From Aldehydirespirator sp028819505 (GTDB lineage: Bacteria > Actinomycetota > Acidimicrobiia > Acidimicrobiales > Aldehydirespiratoraceae), in contig OZ242297.1 of NCBI GenBank assembly GCA_965207755.1, forward strand, positions 3,534,001 to 3,598,000: a stretch of DNA of 64,000 nucleotides, in the 5' to 3' direction. Both the position numbers and the translations under genes were made by a program. Positions 33,300 to 45,811 of this stretch are shown one piece after another (the first letter of the stretch is position 1; each line of letters opens with the position of its first letter). The notes under the pieces were generated by a model that had not been told where the DNA came from, did not search any database, and saw only the letters and a program-made list of their open reading frames with translations.

Positions 33300-34843
33300 G
33301 TCGCGCCGCCCCCTGCCACGAGGGGAGTCCGCAGAGCGGAGACGGCTCCGAGTGCGGCCGCCGCCGCGCCCGCGGCCACGAGGACGGATCCCACGAAGGC
33401 CGCCACGTTCAGCACGGCGCTGCCGTCGAGCGCGAGGGCCATGAGGTCGGGGGCATCGGCAAGGAACGCTGAGATGAGGTCGGACAGGACCAGCAGCCCG
33501 CCGCCGCCCGCCAGCAGCGCGACCGCCCCCCGGCCGGCAGCCGCCGGGAGCGGGCCGATCAGCAGCACGTCCGACCAGTTCCGCAGCGCCACGACGCCGG
33601 CGAGGAGGCCCGCCGCCACGACGCCGTGGAACACCGCCCAGGTGGCGGTGGTCTCGAGCAGGTCGAGCGGCTCGATCACTCGCAGAGCCCCCGCCAGAGC
33701 GGCGGCGCCCAAGAGCTTCAGGGCCGCGCCCGCGCCCAGCATCCTGGTGTCGAGCAGCCGGTCCCGCGTCCTTGCGCCCCTCAGCACCAGCTCCGCCGCG
33801 CCGCCGGCCAGCGCTGCCAGCGGCACGACCGCGGCCAGGCCGAAGGCCACGTAGACCAGCCCGTCGCGGAGGTCCTGGGGGGCGGTGAAGTAGTCCTGCG
33901 ACCAGCCGCCCACGGCCAGCAGCCCGAACAGCCCCACGATCACGGTGATGGCCTCCGGGCGGCTGGAGCGGGCCCCGACGGCGGCGCCGACCGCCTCGAC
34001 GGCGATGCCGAGCACCGGCACGGCCATGATGTAGACGGCGGGCTGCTCCACCAGCCAGTCGAGCTGCAGCCAGATGTCGGGACTCTCGGCCCGGCCGAAG
34101 GCGATGGCCGGCCTGCCCCGCAGGTCGGCGTAGATCACCACGAGGTTGGCGACGGCGACGGGCAGCGTGAACAGCCAGGCGGCGGCGGCCACCAGCATCG
34201 ACCACGAGAAGGGGGGCACGTCCAGCAGGCTCATGCCCGTCTGGCGCAGCGAGATCACGGTGGTGGCCACGGTCACCGCACCTAGCAGCAGCGCCGCGAT
34301 CACCATGCCGGTGCCGAGCAGGGTGAGCGCCATGGCGTCGCTCTCGTTGCCGGTCACGCCGTCGATGGCGCCCCAGCCCCCGCCGGCGAGCACCGACACC
34401 ACGATGACCACCGCGCCGATGAGCCACGACCAGAACGACGCCAGCGCAGCCCGGGGGAAGGCGACATTGCCGGCACCGACCTGCGACGGCACCACGGCCA
34501 GGGCCACGCCCAGCAGCAGCGGCATCACCACCAGCAACATGAAGGACATCCGGTACAGGGTCCACATGCGGAAGTAGGCGTTGAAGCCGCCGAACAGGTC
34601 CCAGGGAGCGGCGGCCTCGGTCCGTCCGAGCGAGAGCAGCACCCCGACCACGGAGGTTCCCACGGCCAGCAGCAGCGAAGTCAGCACGAACAACCGGCCG
34701 ACCTCGGACGCGTCGCTGGTGACGAAGGGCTGGGCCAGGATGCTGGGCGCGGCGGCCGCCTCGTCGGAGGATCCCGGCCCGGCTGCGCCGCCGGCGCCGG
34801 AGGCGGCCTCGGATTCCGCGATCGCCGGTTCGGTCAGCGTCAT
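33296..34843 (-). CDS. COX1-like protein lacking heme and copper ligands
   Basis: 515 residues, about 12 helices. Homology to the window's own ctaD is clear: VVPSQVGAGNVAFPRAALAS aligns with FIPLQIGARDVAFPRLNALS, and QPAVYIMAVPVLGI with HPEVYIIILPAFGV. Yet the ligands are gone: heme a H94 is Y97, CuB H273 is Q267, H322/H323 are Q316/D317, and H408 is V404. Only the last histidine (H406) remains. The protein cannot be an oxidase. It heads the cox operon with a COX3-like partner, so a structural or regulatory role is likely. Confidence 0.85.
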   Translation of the reverse strand: MTLTEPAIAESEAASGAGGAAGPGSSDEAAAAPSILAQPFVTSDASEVGRLFVLTSLLLAVGTSVVGVLLSLGRTEAAAPWDLFGGFNAYFRMWTLYRMSFMLLVVMPLLLGVALAVVPSQVGAGNVAFPRAALASFWSWLIGAVVIVVSVLAGGGWGAIDGVTGNESDAMALTLLGTGMVIAALLLGAVTVATTVISLRQTGMSLLDVPPFSWSMLVAAAAWLFTLPVAVANLVVIYADLRGRPAIAFGRAESPDIWLQLDWLVEQPAVYIMAVPVLGIAVEAVGAAVGARSSRPEAITVIVGLFGLLAVGGWSQDYFTAPQDLRDGLVYVAFGLAAVVPLAALAGGAAELVLRGARTRDRLLDTRMLGAGAALKLLGAAALAGALRVIEPLDLLETTATWAVFHGVVAAGLLAGVVALRNWSDVLLIGPLPAAAGRGAVALLAGGGGLLVLSDLISAFLADAPDLMALALDGSAVLNVAAFVGSVLVAAGAAAAALGAVSALRTPLVAGGGAT

Positions 34844-34940
34844 CGGGAGGCGATGCTACACATTGCCGGTGGGGCCACCGACAACCGGGGCGGAAGCTCC
34901 GGAGCCACCAGGGGACTCGAAGGCCGAAGGCAGGGGGGGC

Positions 34941-35849
34941 TCACAGCCCGTTGCGGACCAGCACGTCGGCGGCGACGGCGCCGAAGAGCAGCACGACGTA
35001 GGCGTTGGACCACTTGAACAGCCGCATCGCCCGGCCCGCGTCGGGGCGGCGCAGCACGTCGAGGGCCAGGCCACCGAAACCGGCCCCGCCGGCGAGGGCG
35101 GCCGCCAGGTACAGGACGCCCATCCGGGCCACCGGCACGAGCAGCAGCGAGAGGGCCACCAGCACGACCGTGTAGGCGACGATGCGGCGAGCGGTGGACC
35201 GCAGTCCGGCCACCGCGGGAAGCATCGGGACGTCGGCCGCCCGGTAGTCGCTGCGGTAGCGGATGGCCAGGGCCCAGAAGTGAGGCGGCGTCCAGTAGAA
35301 GATCACCGCGAACAGCACTGCCGGCGGCCAGTCGAGCGAGCCCGTGACCGCGGTCCAGCCCACCAGGGTCGGCACGGCTCCCGCCGCGCCGCCGATCACG
35401 ATGTTGCGGATGGACGTGCGCTTGAGCCACAGCGAGTAGACGAACACGTAGAACGCGGCCGCGGCCGCGGCCAGCGCGGCCGACAGGAGGTTCACGAAGG
35501 CCCACAGCCACACGAAGGAACCCGCGGTGAGGGCGCCCGCGAACACGACCGCCTCGGTGGGACGGACTACGCCCGTGACCAGGGGCCGGTTGCGGGTCCG
35601 GTGCATGAGCCGGTCGATGTCGCGGTCGACGTACATGTTCAGCGCGTTGGCGCCGCCCGCGGCCAGCGCCCCGCCCACCACCGTGGCCGCGATCAGCCGC
35701 ACGGACGGCAGACCCTGGTCGGCCAGGATCATCGACGGGACGGTGGTGACCAGCAGCAGTTCGATGATGCGGGGCTTGGTCAGAGCCACGAAGGCCGCGG
35801 CGCGGGCTCGGCGAGGCGCGCGCACCCCGCCGGTCACGGTTCCGGTCAC
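34941..35849 (-). CDS. ctaB: Protoheme IX farnesyltransferase (heme O synthase)
   Basis: 302 residues, about nine helices. The prenyltransferase signature is NALNMYVDRDIDRLMHRTRN (about 68-87), with the aspartate-rich site, and the second region is YWTPPHFWALAIRYRSDY. It adds a farnesyl group to heme b, giving heme O, which CtaA converts to heme A. It is divergent from ctaA with 208 bases between them, which hold copy 3 of the 98-bp repeat. Confidence 0.95.
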   Translation of the reverse strand: MTGTVTGGVRAPRRARAAAFVALTKPRIIELLLVTTVPSMILADQGLPSVRLIAATVVGGALAAGGANALNMYVDRDIDRLMHRTRNRPLVTGVVRPTEAVVFAGALTAGSFVWLWAFVNLLSAALAAAAAAFYVFVYSLWLKRTSIRNIVIGGAAGAVPTLVGWTAVTGSLDWPPAVLFAVIFYWTPPHFWALAIRYRSDYRAADVPMLPAVAGLRSTARRIVAYTVVLVALSLLLVPVARMGVLYLAAALAGGAGFGGLALDVLRRPDAGRAMRLFKWSNAYVVLLFGAVAADVLVRNGL

Positions 35850-35948
35850 CCCCGCAGGCTAGGACCTGGAGCGGGCGAGCGGACAGCCGAACACCGGATC
35901 TGGGAGACGCCGGCCTCCAATCCCACGACATCGATTCGGCGCGGCGTT

Positions 35949-36046
35949 TCCCGCTCTTGTTCGCTGCGCTCACGGGCCGCTCGGGCCACGGCCTCGCTGA
36001 GCACCTGGCCGATGCCTCCGGGATCGCGCCTACCCGCTCGGCCTCT
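35949..36046 (-). repeat. 98-bp dispersed bipartite repeat, copy 3
   Basis: Same 50-base and 13-base blocks around a 35-base unique centre. It lies in the ctaB-ctaA divergent gap; its 13-base end is 11 bases before the ctaA GTG. Orientation follows ctaB, 100 bases upstream of it. Confidence 0.92.
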
Positions 36047-36057
36047 ACCATCGATGT

Positions 36058-37002
36058 GTGGCACCGCGCGCCTACACCCGGCTCACCCGCTTCGCCCTGT
36101 GGGCGCTCGCCGCGATAGTCGTGACCGGCGTGGCCGTCCGCCTGACGGGGTCGGGGCTGGGCTGCGAGGACTGGCCCACCTGCTCGGAGGACCGCTTCGT
36201 GCCCGACCTCGAATACCACGCCCTGGTGGAGTTCGTGAACCGGCTCTTCACCGGCGTTGTCGCGATCGCGGTGATCGCGGCCGTGCTGGGCTCCTGGAGG
36301 CGGCGGCCCCGGCGGACCGACCTGGTCCTGCTGTCCCTGGGCCTGGTGGCCGGGGTGCTGGCCCAGGTCGGGCTGGGAGCCCTGCTGGTGTTGAGCGAAC
36401 TCGATCCCCGCTTCACCATGGGGCACTTCCTGCTGTCGATGGTGCTGCTCTGGAATGCGGCCGTGCTCGACAGCAGAGCCCGCAACGACGCCGAGGCCGG
36501 CGCCCCAGGAGGGCCCAGCGGCCGGACGCCTCCTGGACCGCCGCCCGACGGCACGACCCGGCTGATGCTGTGGGCCGTGCTGGTGGTGGGCGGGGCGCTG
36601 CTGGTGACCGGCACGCTCGTGACCGGGGCGGGACCCCACGCCGGCGACAGCCGGGCCGAGCGGCTCCCGCTGCTGGTGCGCGAGGTCGCCCGGATCCACA
36701 GCATCGTCGCGCTGGCCCTGCTAGGGATGGTGGTGTGGACGTGGTGGCGGCTGCGGGCAGCGAACTCGGGGGGGCATGTCCGGATGGGACGGATCGCGGT
36801 GCTCCTCGTCGTGCAGGGCGCGGTCGGCTACACGCAGTACTTCACCGGCGTACCCGTGCTGCTGGTGGGAATCCACGTCGCCTTGGCGTCGATCACCTGG
36901 ATCGAGATCGTCAAGGCCGCCCACGACCCGGCGGCCGGGTCTGCGAAGTCGCGGGCGCCCGGCCCGGCCGACGGCGTGCTGATGGCAGGAGCGCGGCCAT
37001 GA
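36058..37002 (+). CDS. ctaA: Heme A synthase (COX15/CtaA family)
   Basis: 314 residues, GTG start. Eight membrane helices in two halves. The first extracytoplasmic loop carries the cysteine pair GLGCEDWPTC typical of actinobacterial and Gram-positive CtaA. Heme-ligating histidines sit at MGHFLLSMVLLWN, RIHSIVALAL and GIHVALASITWIE. It oxidises the methyl group of heme O to formyl. The linker between halves (AGAPGGPSGRTPPGPPPDG) is long and proline rich. Its stop overlaps the clpS start (ATGA). Confidence 0.93.
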   Translation: MAPRAYTRLTRFALWALAAIVVTGVAVRLTGSGLGCEDWPTCSEDRFVPDLEYHALVEFVNRLFTGVVAIAVIAAVLGSWRRRPRRTDLVLLSLGLVAGVLAQVGLGALLVLSELDPRFTMGHFLLSMVLLWNAAVLDSRARNDAEAGAPGGPSGRTPPGPPPDGTTRLMLWAVLVVGGALLVTGTLVTGAGPHAGDSRAERLPLLVREVARIHSIVALALLGMVVWTWWRLRAANSGGHVRMGRIAVLLVVQGAVGYTQYFTGVPVLLVGIHVALASITWIEIVKAAHDPAAGSAKSRAPGPADGVLMAGARP

Positions 37003-37331
37003 CCTCGCCGGTCACCGTCGGGAGCTCGGCCTCGGCGGCCATGACCTCGCCGGTCACCTCGCCGGTGCTGGATCCGGTGGACGAGACCGACCGGAGACCG
37101 GACCTGCCCTGGAAGGTGATCGTCCTCGACGACCCCGTCAACCTGATGTCGTACGTCACCTACGTGTTCCGCAAGCTGTTCGGCTACTCGCAGCAGAAGG
37201 CGCACCGCCTGATGATGCAGGTCCACACCGAGGGCAAGGCCGTGGTGGCGTCGGGCCAGCGGGAGAAGGCCGAGTTCGACGTGTACCGGCTCCACGAGCA
37301 CGGCCTGTGGGCCATCCTCGAGCAGGACTGA
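36999..37331 (+). CDS. clpS: ATP-dependent Clp protease adaptor ClpS
   Basis: 110 residues. The core WKVIVLDDPVNLMSYVTYVF and AHRLMMQVHTEGKAVVASGQ is the ClpS fold that binds N-degron substrates and hands them to ClpC/ClpA. ATG overlaps the ctaA stop. A second in-frame ATG at 37041 lies in a duplicated segment (MTSPVTV/MTSPVTS), so the first 14 residues may be an added repeat. DUF2017 follows ten bases later, the usual actinobacterial pairing. Confidence 0.93.
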   Translation: MTSPVTVGSSASAAMTSPVTSPVLDPVDETDRRPDLPWKVIVLDDPVNLMSYVTYVFRKLFGYSQQKAHRLMMQVHTEGKAVVASGQREKAEFDVYRLHEHGLWAILEQD

Positions 37332-37340
37332 GAAGGCCTG

Positions 37341-37829
37341 ATGGCGCGCGGGAGGTTCCGGTCGGGCCCCGACGGCATCACGGTGACACTGCGGGACGCC
37401 GAGAGATCGGGGCTGGCGGCGGTGCTCGAGCAGTTCCGGCAACTGCTCCTGGAGGGCACCGACGCCTCGATGCTGCGCTTCCAGCCCCCGGTACACCTCC
37501 ACGACCACAAGGCGTCCGACGAGTTCTGGGAGATGGCCGCCGGATCCCTGCTGCGGCACCGGCTGGAGGCGCTCGACACCGTGGAGGCCGGACTGGCCGG
37601 CGCCCCGCTGGACGAGGAGGCGGTGTCGGCCTGGATGCAGACTCTCAACAGCCTGCGCCTCTATCTGGGCAACACGCTCGAGGTCGGGGCGGCCACGTTC
37701 GATCCGCCCCGGCCGGGCGACCGGCCCCAGGAGGCCGCCCGCTACATGCTCTACGAATGGCTGGGCGGCCTGCTCGACCAGCTGGTCGCGACCGCGGCCG
37801 GAACCCTCCCGCCCGGCACCGACGCTTGA
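37341..37829 (+). CDS. DUF2017 family protein
   Basis: 162 residues, start ATG with GAGAAGG upstream. It is the protein that normally follows clpS in Actinobacteria. Visible regions include LRDAERSGLAAVLEQFRQLL (about 18-37) and LNSLRLYLGNTLEV. The function is unknown; the constant neighbourhood suggests a link to regulated proteolysis. Confidence 0.88.
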   Translation: MARGRFRSGPDGITVTLRDAERSGLAAVLEQFRQLLLEGTDASMLRFQPPVHLHDHKASDEFWEMAAGSLLRHRLEALDTVEAGLAGAPLDEEAVSAWMQTLNSLRLYLGNTLEVGAATFDPPRPGDRPQEAARYMLYEWLGGLLDQLVATAAGTLPPGTDA

Positions 37830-37875
37830 CACTCGTTGCAGCGATCAAGTTCATCGAGCGCACCGGAGCGTGATG

Positions 37876-38103
37876 ATGTTGGAGTACAAGGGCTACATCG
37901 GCGAGGTCGTCTACGACGATGAGGCGGAGGCGCTGCACGCCAGGGTGATCAACAGCGGCCCCTACCCGATCGCCGACGCGGAGGCGACCGACGTCGAAGG
38001 ACTCAAGCGGGAGTTCCGCCGTTCCATAGACGTGTACCTCGAAGGGTGCGACGAACTCGGCATCAACCCAGTCGCTCCCATGGCGGCCCCCATCCGTACC
38101 TAG
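37876..38103 (+). CDS. HicB-like antitoxin-fold protein, no HicA partner
   Basis: About 75 residues. LEYKGYIGEVVYDDEAEALH at the start and RRSIDVYLEGCDELG near residue 55 match the partial RNase-H fold of HicB. The usual C-terminal DNA-binding part is short or missing. GGAG seven bases before the ATG supports the start; ATG at 37873 is equivalent. No HicA toxin gene is present within 500 bases on either side. It stands immediately before the defence-type island. Confidence 0.7.
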   Translation: MLEYKGYIGEVVYDDEAEALHARVINSGPYPIADAEATDVEGLKREFRRSIDVYLEGCDELGINPVAPMAAPIRT

Positions 38104-38224
38104 GTGCCGGTGGCCGTCGGGGCCCCCGCCCGGCACCGACGACTGAGGCCCGGACAGCCGGACAGCCGAGAAACAGGGCCCGGTCGGCCGGAAGCCGGGC
38201 CGTGCGAGGTCGTATGATCGCCGG

Positions 38225-41892
<3,668 letters not shown>

Positions 41893-41896
<4 letters not shown>

Positions 41897-44655
41897 AGAA
41901 GAAGCTCATCGAGGTGGCCCTGCCGCTCGACGCCATCAACGCAGCTTCCCGCAAGGAGAAGTCCATCTTCTTCGGCCATCCCTCCGCGCTGCACCTCTGG
42001 TGGGCCAGAAGGCCATTGGCAGCGTGCCGCGCGGTGCTGCTGGCGCAGCTCCTCGATGACCCCTCGGCCCACCCTGACCGCTTCCCGACCGAGGCCGAGC
42101 AGCACCGCGAGCGCGAGCGCCTATTCAAGGTAATAGAGAACTATGTGAAGTGGGAGAACTCCGACAGCGAGAAGTTCTTGGCGTCGGCGTGCAACGAGAT
42201 CATGAGGTCCTGCGACGGCGATCTTCCGACCGTTCTGGACCCGTTCGCGGGGGGAGGCTCGATTCCGCTGGAAGCCCAACGTCTCGGGCTCGACGCCCGC
42301 GCTTCGGACCTGAATCCGGTCGCGGTGCTGATCAACAAGGCCCTCATCGAGATCCCGCCAAGGTTCGCTGATCAGCCGCCAGTGCATCCCAAGGCCGATG
42401 TGCGGACCAGGTGGCGGGGCGCCGAGGGCCTGGCTGAGGATGTGCGCCGCTACGGACGCTGGATGCGCAAGCGCGCCGTCAAGCGCATCGGCCACCTCTA
42501 CCCCAAGGTGGCGATGCCCAAGCAGCACGGCGGCGGGCAGGCCGCCGCGATCGCCTGGCTTTGGACCCGCACGGTTCGCTGCGCCAACCCGGCCTGCGGC
42601 GTTGAGATGCCCTTGGCGGGCACTTGGCGCCTCTCGTCGAAGAAGGGCCGCGCCGCCTGGGTTCAGCCAGTTGCGCCGGATGCAGGAGGATCAAGGGGCG
42701 TCGCCTTCGATGTGCAATACAGCGACGGCGAGCCGCCGGACCCTCCGAAGTTCGGACGGGCCAAGTTCCGGTGCGCGAGCTGCGGCGAGCCCGCACCGGA
42801 GGGTTATGTCAAGACGGAGGCTCAGAACGGACGCATGAGTGCCAAGATGATGGCAGTGGTCGCTGAAGGCAACCGACAGCGCGTGTATCTGCCTGCGAAC
42901 GAACGACACGAGAAGGCCGCCGTCACCGAGCCTCCTGCGGACGCACCATCGGCTGACTTAGCTCACGACCCGCGTGCCATCATGCCACCCAATTGGGGCA
43001 TGACAATGTGGACCGATCTCTTCACCGACCGTCAGCTGGCCGCCGTGTGTACCTTCTCCGACCTCGTCGCCAAGGCGCGCGAGAAGATCCGCGCGAGGGC
43101 ATTGGATGCGGGGCTCGCCGACGATGGTGTGCCGCTGAACGAAGGCGGCACCGGGGCGCGTGCATATTCCGAAGCAGTCTCGATGTATCTGGCGTTCACG
43201 GTGTCGAAGTGTGCCGACTACTGGTCCACCATCTGCGTCTGGGACCGCGTGGGCGAGAAGATGGGGCATACGTTCCCGCAACAGACGCTGCAAATGAGTT
43301 GGGACTTTGCGGAGGCGAACCCGTTCAGCTCGTCCACCGGCAACTGGCTGTCGATGCTGGACCGGGTAGCTGAGAGTCTGGCCCGCCTGCCCGCGGCGGT
43401 GCCCGGCAGCGCTGCTACGTGCGATGCGGGCGCGGTGGATGCAACCTCGGTGCTGTTGTCAACCGACCCGCCGTACTACGACAACATCGGATACTCCGAC
43501 CTATCGGACTTCTTCTACATCTGGCTACGACGCTCGCTCCGCGACGTGTTTCCCGACGTGTGCTCCACGCTGCTCGCACCCAAGTCCCAGGAGCTGATCG
43601 CCGTACCGCACCGGCACGACGGGGACAGGGAAGCCGCGGACGCGTTCTTCCAGCAGGGACTCAATTTGGTGTTCACGCGGCTGCGCGCCGCGCAGGACCC
43701 GCAGTTCCCGATGGCTGTGTACTACGCGTTCAAGCAGTCCGAGCGCTCCGACGAGGGCACGGCCTCGACGGGCTGGTCGACGATGCTTGAGGGCCTAATT
43801 GCCGCGGGCTGGATGATCACCGCCACCCAACCGATGCGCACTGAACGCTCCAATCGTGTCCGCTCCCTTGACAGCAACGCCTTGGCGTCATCGATCGTGC
43901 TGGCGTGCCGGCCCCGGCTTGAGGACGCTGGCATCATCGACCGTCGAGGATTGCTGAGGGAGTTGCGCGAGAAGATGCCCGCACCGATCCGGGACTTGCA
44001 GGTCTCGGCCGTAGCGCCGGTGGACCTTCGACAAGCGGCTATCGGACCCGGCATGGCTGTGTTTTCAAGGTACTCGAAGGTAGTGGAGGCCGACGGGACT
44101 CCCATGCGAGTGCACACCGCGCTCAGGTTGATTAACCAGGTGCTCGAAGCTCTCCTCGGAGAGGCCGAGGCTGACCTGGATCCGGAGACTCGCTGGGCCA
44201 TCGCCTGGTTCGCGCAGCACTTCGAAGACGAAGGCCCGTACGGCATCGCAGAGCAGCTTGCTGTTGCCATGAACGTGGCCGTCGAGTCTCTCGCAAGATC
44301 CGGGATCGTCGAGTCTGGCGGTGGCAGGGTCCGCTTGCTGCCACGCACCGAGATGCCCGCCGACTGGAACCCTCAGGCAGGTGGTCGCACTCCAATCTGG
44401 CATGCCACCCAGCACTTGGTTCGTCGCCTAGAAGATGGAGAGGCCTCGGCCGGCGCTCTGCTTGCCCAGCTCGATACGCGGGCCGAGGCCTGCCGGGCGC
44501 TCGCCTACCGCCTCTACACCATCTGCGAGACGGCCCGCCCCCATCTGGCTGGCCCGTACAACGCCCTAGCTGCCTCCTGGCCCGAGATCCACCGCCACTC
44601 GACTCAAGCGCCCGTGCCACCGCCGACGACCGAACCTCAACTCTTCAATCCATGA
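41893..44655 (+). CDS. DUF1156-containing DNA methyltransferase
   Basis: 920 residues, GTG start overlapping the helicase stop. The DUF1156 region opens the protein (KSIFFGHPSALHLWWARRPL, about 23-42). The SAM site is LDPFAGGGSIPLEAQRLG (115-132) and the catalytic motif is TDPPYYDNIGYSDL, with DPPY at 525-528, as in N6-adenine or N4-cytosine methylases. A zinc-ribbon-like pair (CANPAC near 230 and CASC near 294) is inserted between them. Members of this family occur in phage-defence loci beside DUF499 ATPases. It probably marks host DNA so that the rest of the system spares it. Confidence 0.88.
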
Positions 44656-44719
44656 CTCGGCGCTGTCAGCCGGCGGCTGTAGTGTGTGGGGACAGACCAC
44701 CACATCAGGAGGACCACCA

Positions 44720-44923
44720 ATGCCGACTTATGATCCGCCGTTCCTCCCCGAGGAGCGCAAGGACGACGAAACCCTCCAAGACCGCGTCGCCCGGGCCCGC
44801 AAGGCCCGCGAGGACGCCGCCGCCCGAGTTGCCGAACGCTACGCCAAAATCAAGCCTGACGAACGCAAATGGCGTACTGAGGAGCCCCTGAGGATCCCGT
44901 CGGAGCCATTGCGTGTCCGTTGA
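44720..44923 (+). CDS. Small charged helical protein in the island
   Basis: 67 residues. AGGAGG seven bases before the ATG is the strongest ribosome site of the island. The middle (RVARARKAREDAAARVAERY) is a charged amphipathic helix. It overlaps the protease gene by 11 bases. It could be an adaptor, inhibitor or cofactor of the protease; nothing in its sequence shows which. Confidence 0.7.
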   Translation: MPTYDPPFLPEERKDDETLQDRVARARKAREDAAARVAERYAKIKPDERKWRTEEPLRIPSEPLRVR

Positions 44924-45785
44924 GGCACGGCCTCCAAGGTCGGAGGCTCCCGTACAGAGCCCACTGTTCCGTGCCGTTCAGGCAGACCGCTATGAGCGGC
45001 AGACGGGCATTCGAGACTATGAGGCGCTCACCGATCGCTCACTGGTCGTCTTCCATGGCACGATTGACCACAGCGTCATCACTCCTATTGCCGACGCTGT
45101 TGGAGACGCAGAACCAGACAAGCCTCTCGACCTCATGCTCACATCACCCGGAGGCGATGCTGAGACGGCCGTTCGGCTCGCAAGAATGTGTCATGCAGAG
45201 CGTCAAGACTTTAGAGTCATCGTGCCTGACACCGCTGCATCGGCTGCAACACTGTTGGCACTAGCAGCAGAGTCGGTCGTCATGAGCAATTCATCAGCGC
45301 TCGGACCGATAGATCCTCAGGTGCCCCTCCCGGCAAGAGGAGCTTTCATTCCTGCGAAAGATATCTTGGAGATCGTCGATGACTTGGAGGCACGCACAAC
45401 CGACAATCCTGCGGCATTCGAACTCTACGCCGCGCTATTGGCTGACGTTGATGCCGTAGTGTATCAGATTGCAAAGGCTGCCATCAGGCGTACAATGGAA
45501 CTGGTTCCGGAGGTGTTGAGTCTGCGCCAGTCCCCTCCTACGAGTGAGGAGACCGAGCAGATGGCTAAAGCTCTTCAAGGCCAAGCGATGCACTCAGCAA
45601 CGATCGGTCACGATCAGGCTAAGACACTCGGTATACCGGCCGAATACATGTCTCCTCAATCAACAGAATGGGATGCGTTATGGCGACTGCACACCTTCTA
45701 TGTTGTATTGCTGGGTTTGCGTTTCCGAGAGACCATCATTGAGGGGCGACGGGTCTCGTTTCGGTTCTCACCTGACACGCTCTAG
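44913..45785 (+). CDS. Clp-fold SDH-type serine protease
   Basis: 290 residues, GTG start. The crotonase/ClpP-like fold is evident: LTSPGGD oxyanion loop (77-82), nucleophile S110 in PDTAASAATLL, and SSALGPIDPQVP (127-138), the SDH-proteinase signature. H227 or H233 (MHSATIGH) could serve as base. There are no membrane helices, so it is cytoplasmic. G+C is clearly lower: I counted 30 and 34 G/C in two 60-base rows (45181, 45241), against about 70% in its neighbours. It looks like a separately acquired component placed between methyltransferase and ATPase genes. Confidence 0.85.
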   Translation: MSVEARPPRSEAPVQSPLFRAVQADRYERQTGIRDYEALTDRSLVVFHGTIDHSVITPIADAVGDAEPDKPLDLMLTSPGGDAETAVRLARMCHAERQDFRVIVPDTAASAATLLALAAESVVMSNSSALGPIDPQVPLPARGAFIPAKDILEIVDDLEARTTDNPAAFELYAALLADVDAVVYQIAKAAIRRTMELVPEVLSLRQSPPTSEETEQMAKALQGQAMHSATIGHDQAKTLGIPAEYMSPQSTEWDALWRLHTFYVVLLGLRFRETIIEGRRVSFRFSPDTL

Positions 45786-45811
45786 TTTCAGCCAGAAGAA
45801 GTTCCCGAGAA

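Noticed and set aside
33296..34843. Second functional cytochrome oxidase subunit I
   Set aside because: Heme and copper ligands are replaced; activity is not credible.
37307..37873. HicA toxin upstream of the HicB-like gene
   Set aside because: The only frame ending there overlaps DUF2017 and lacks any HicA sequence features.
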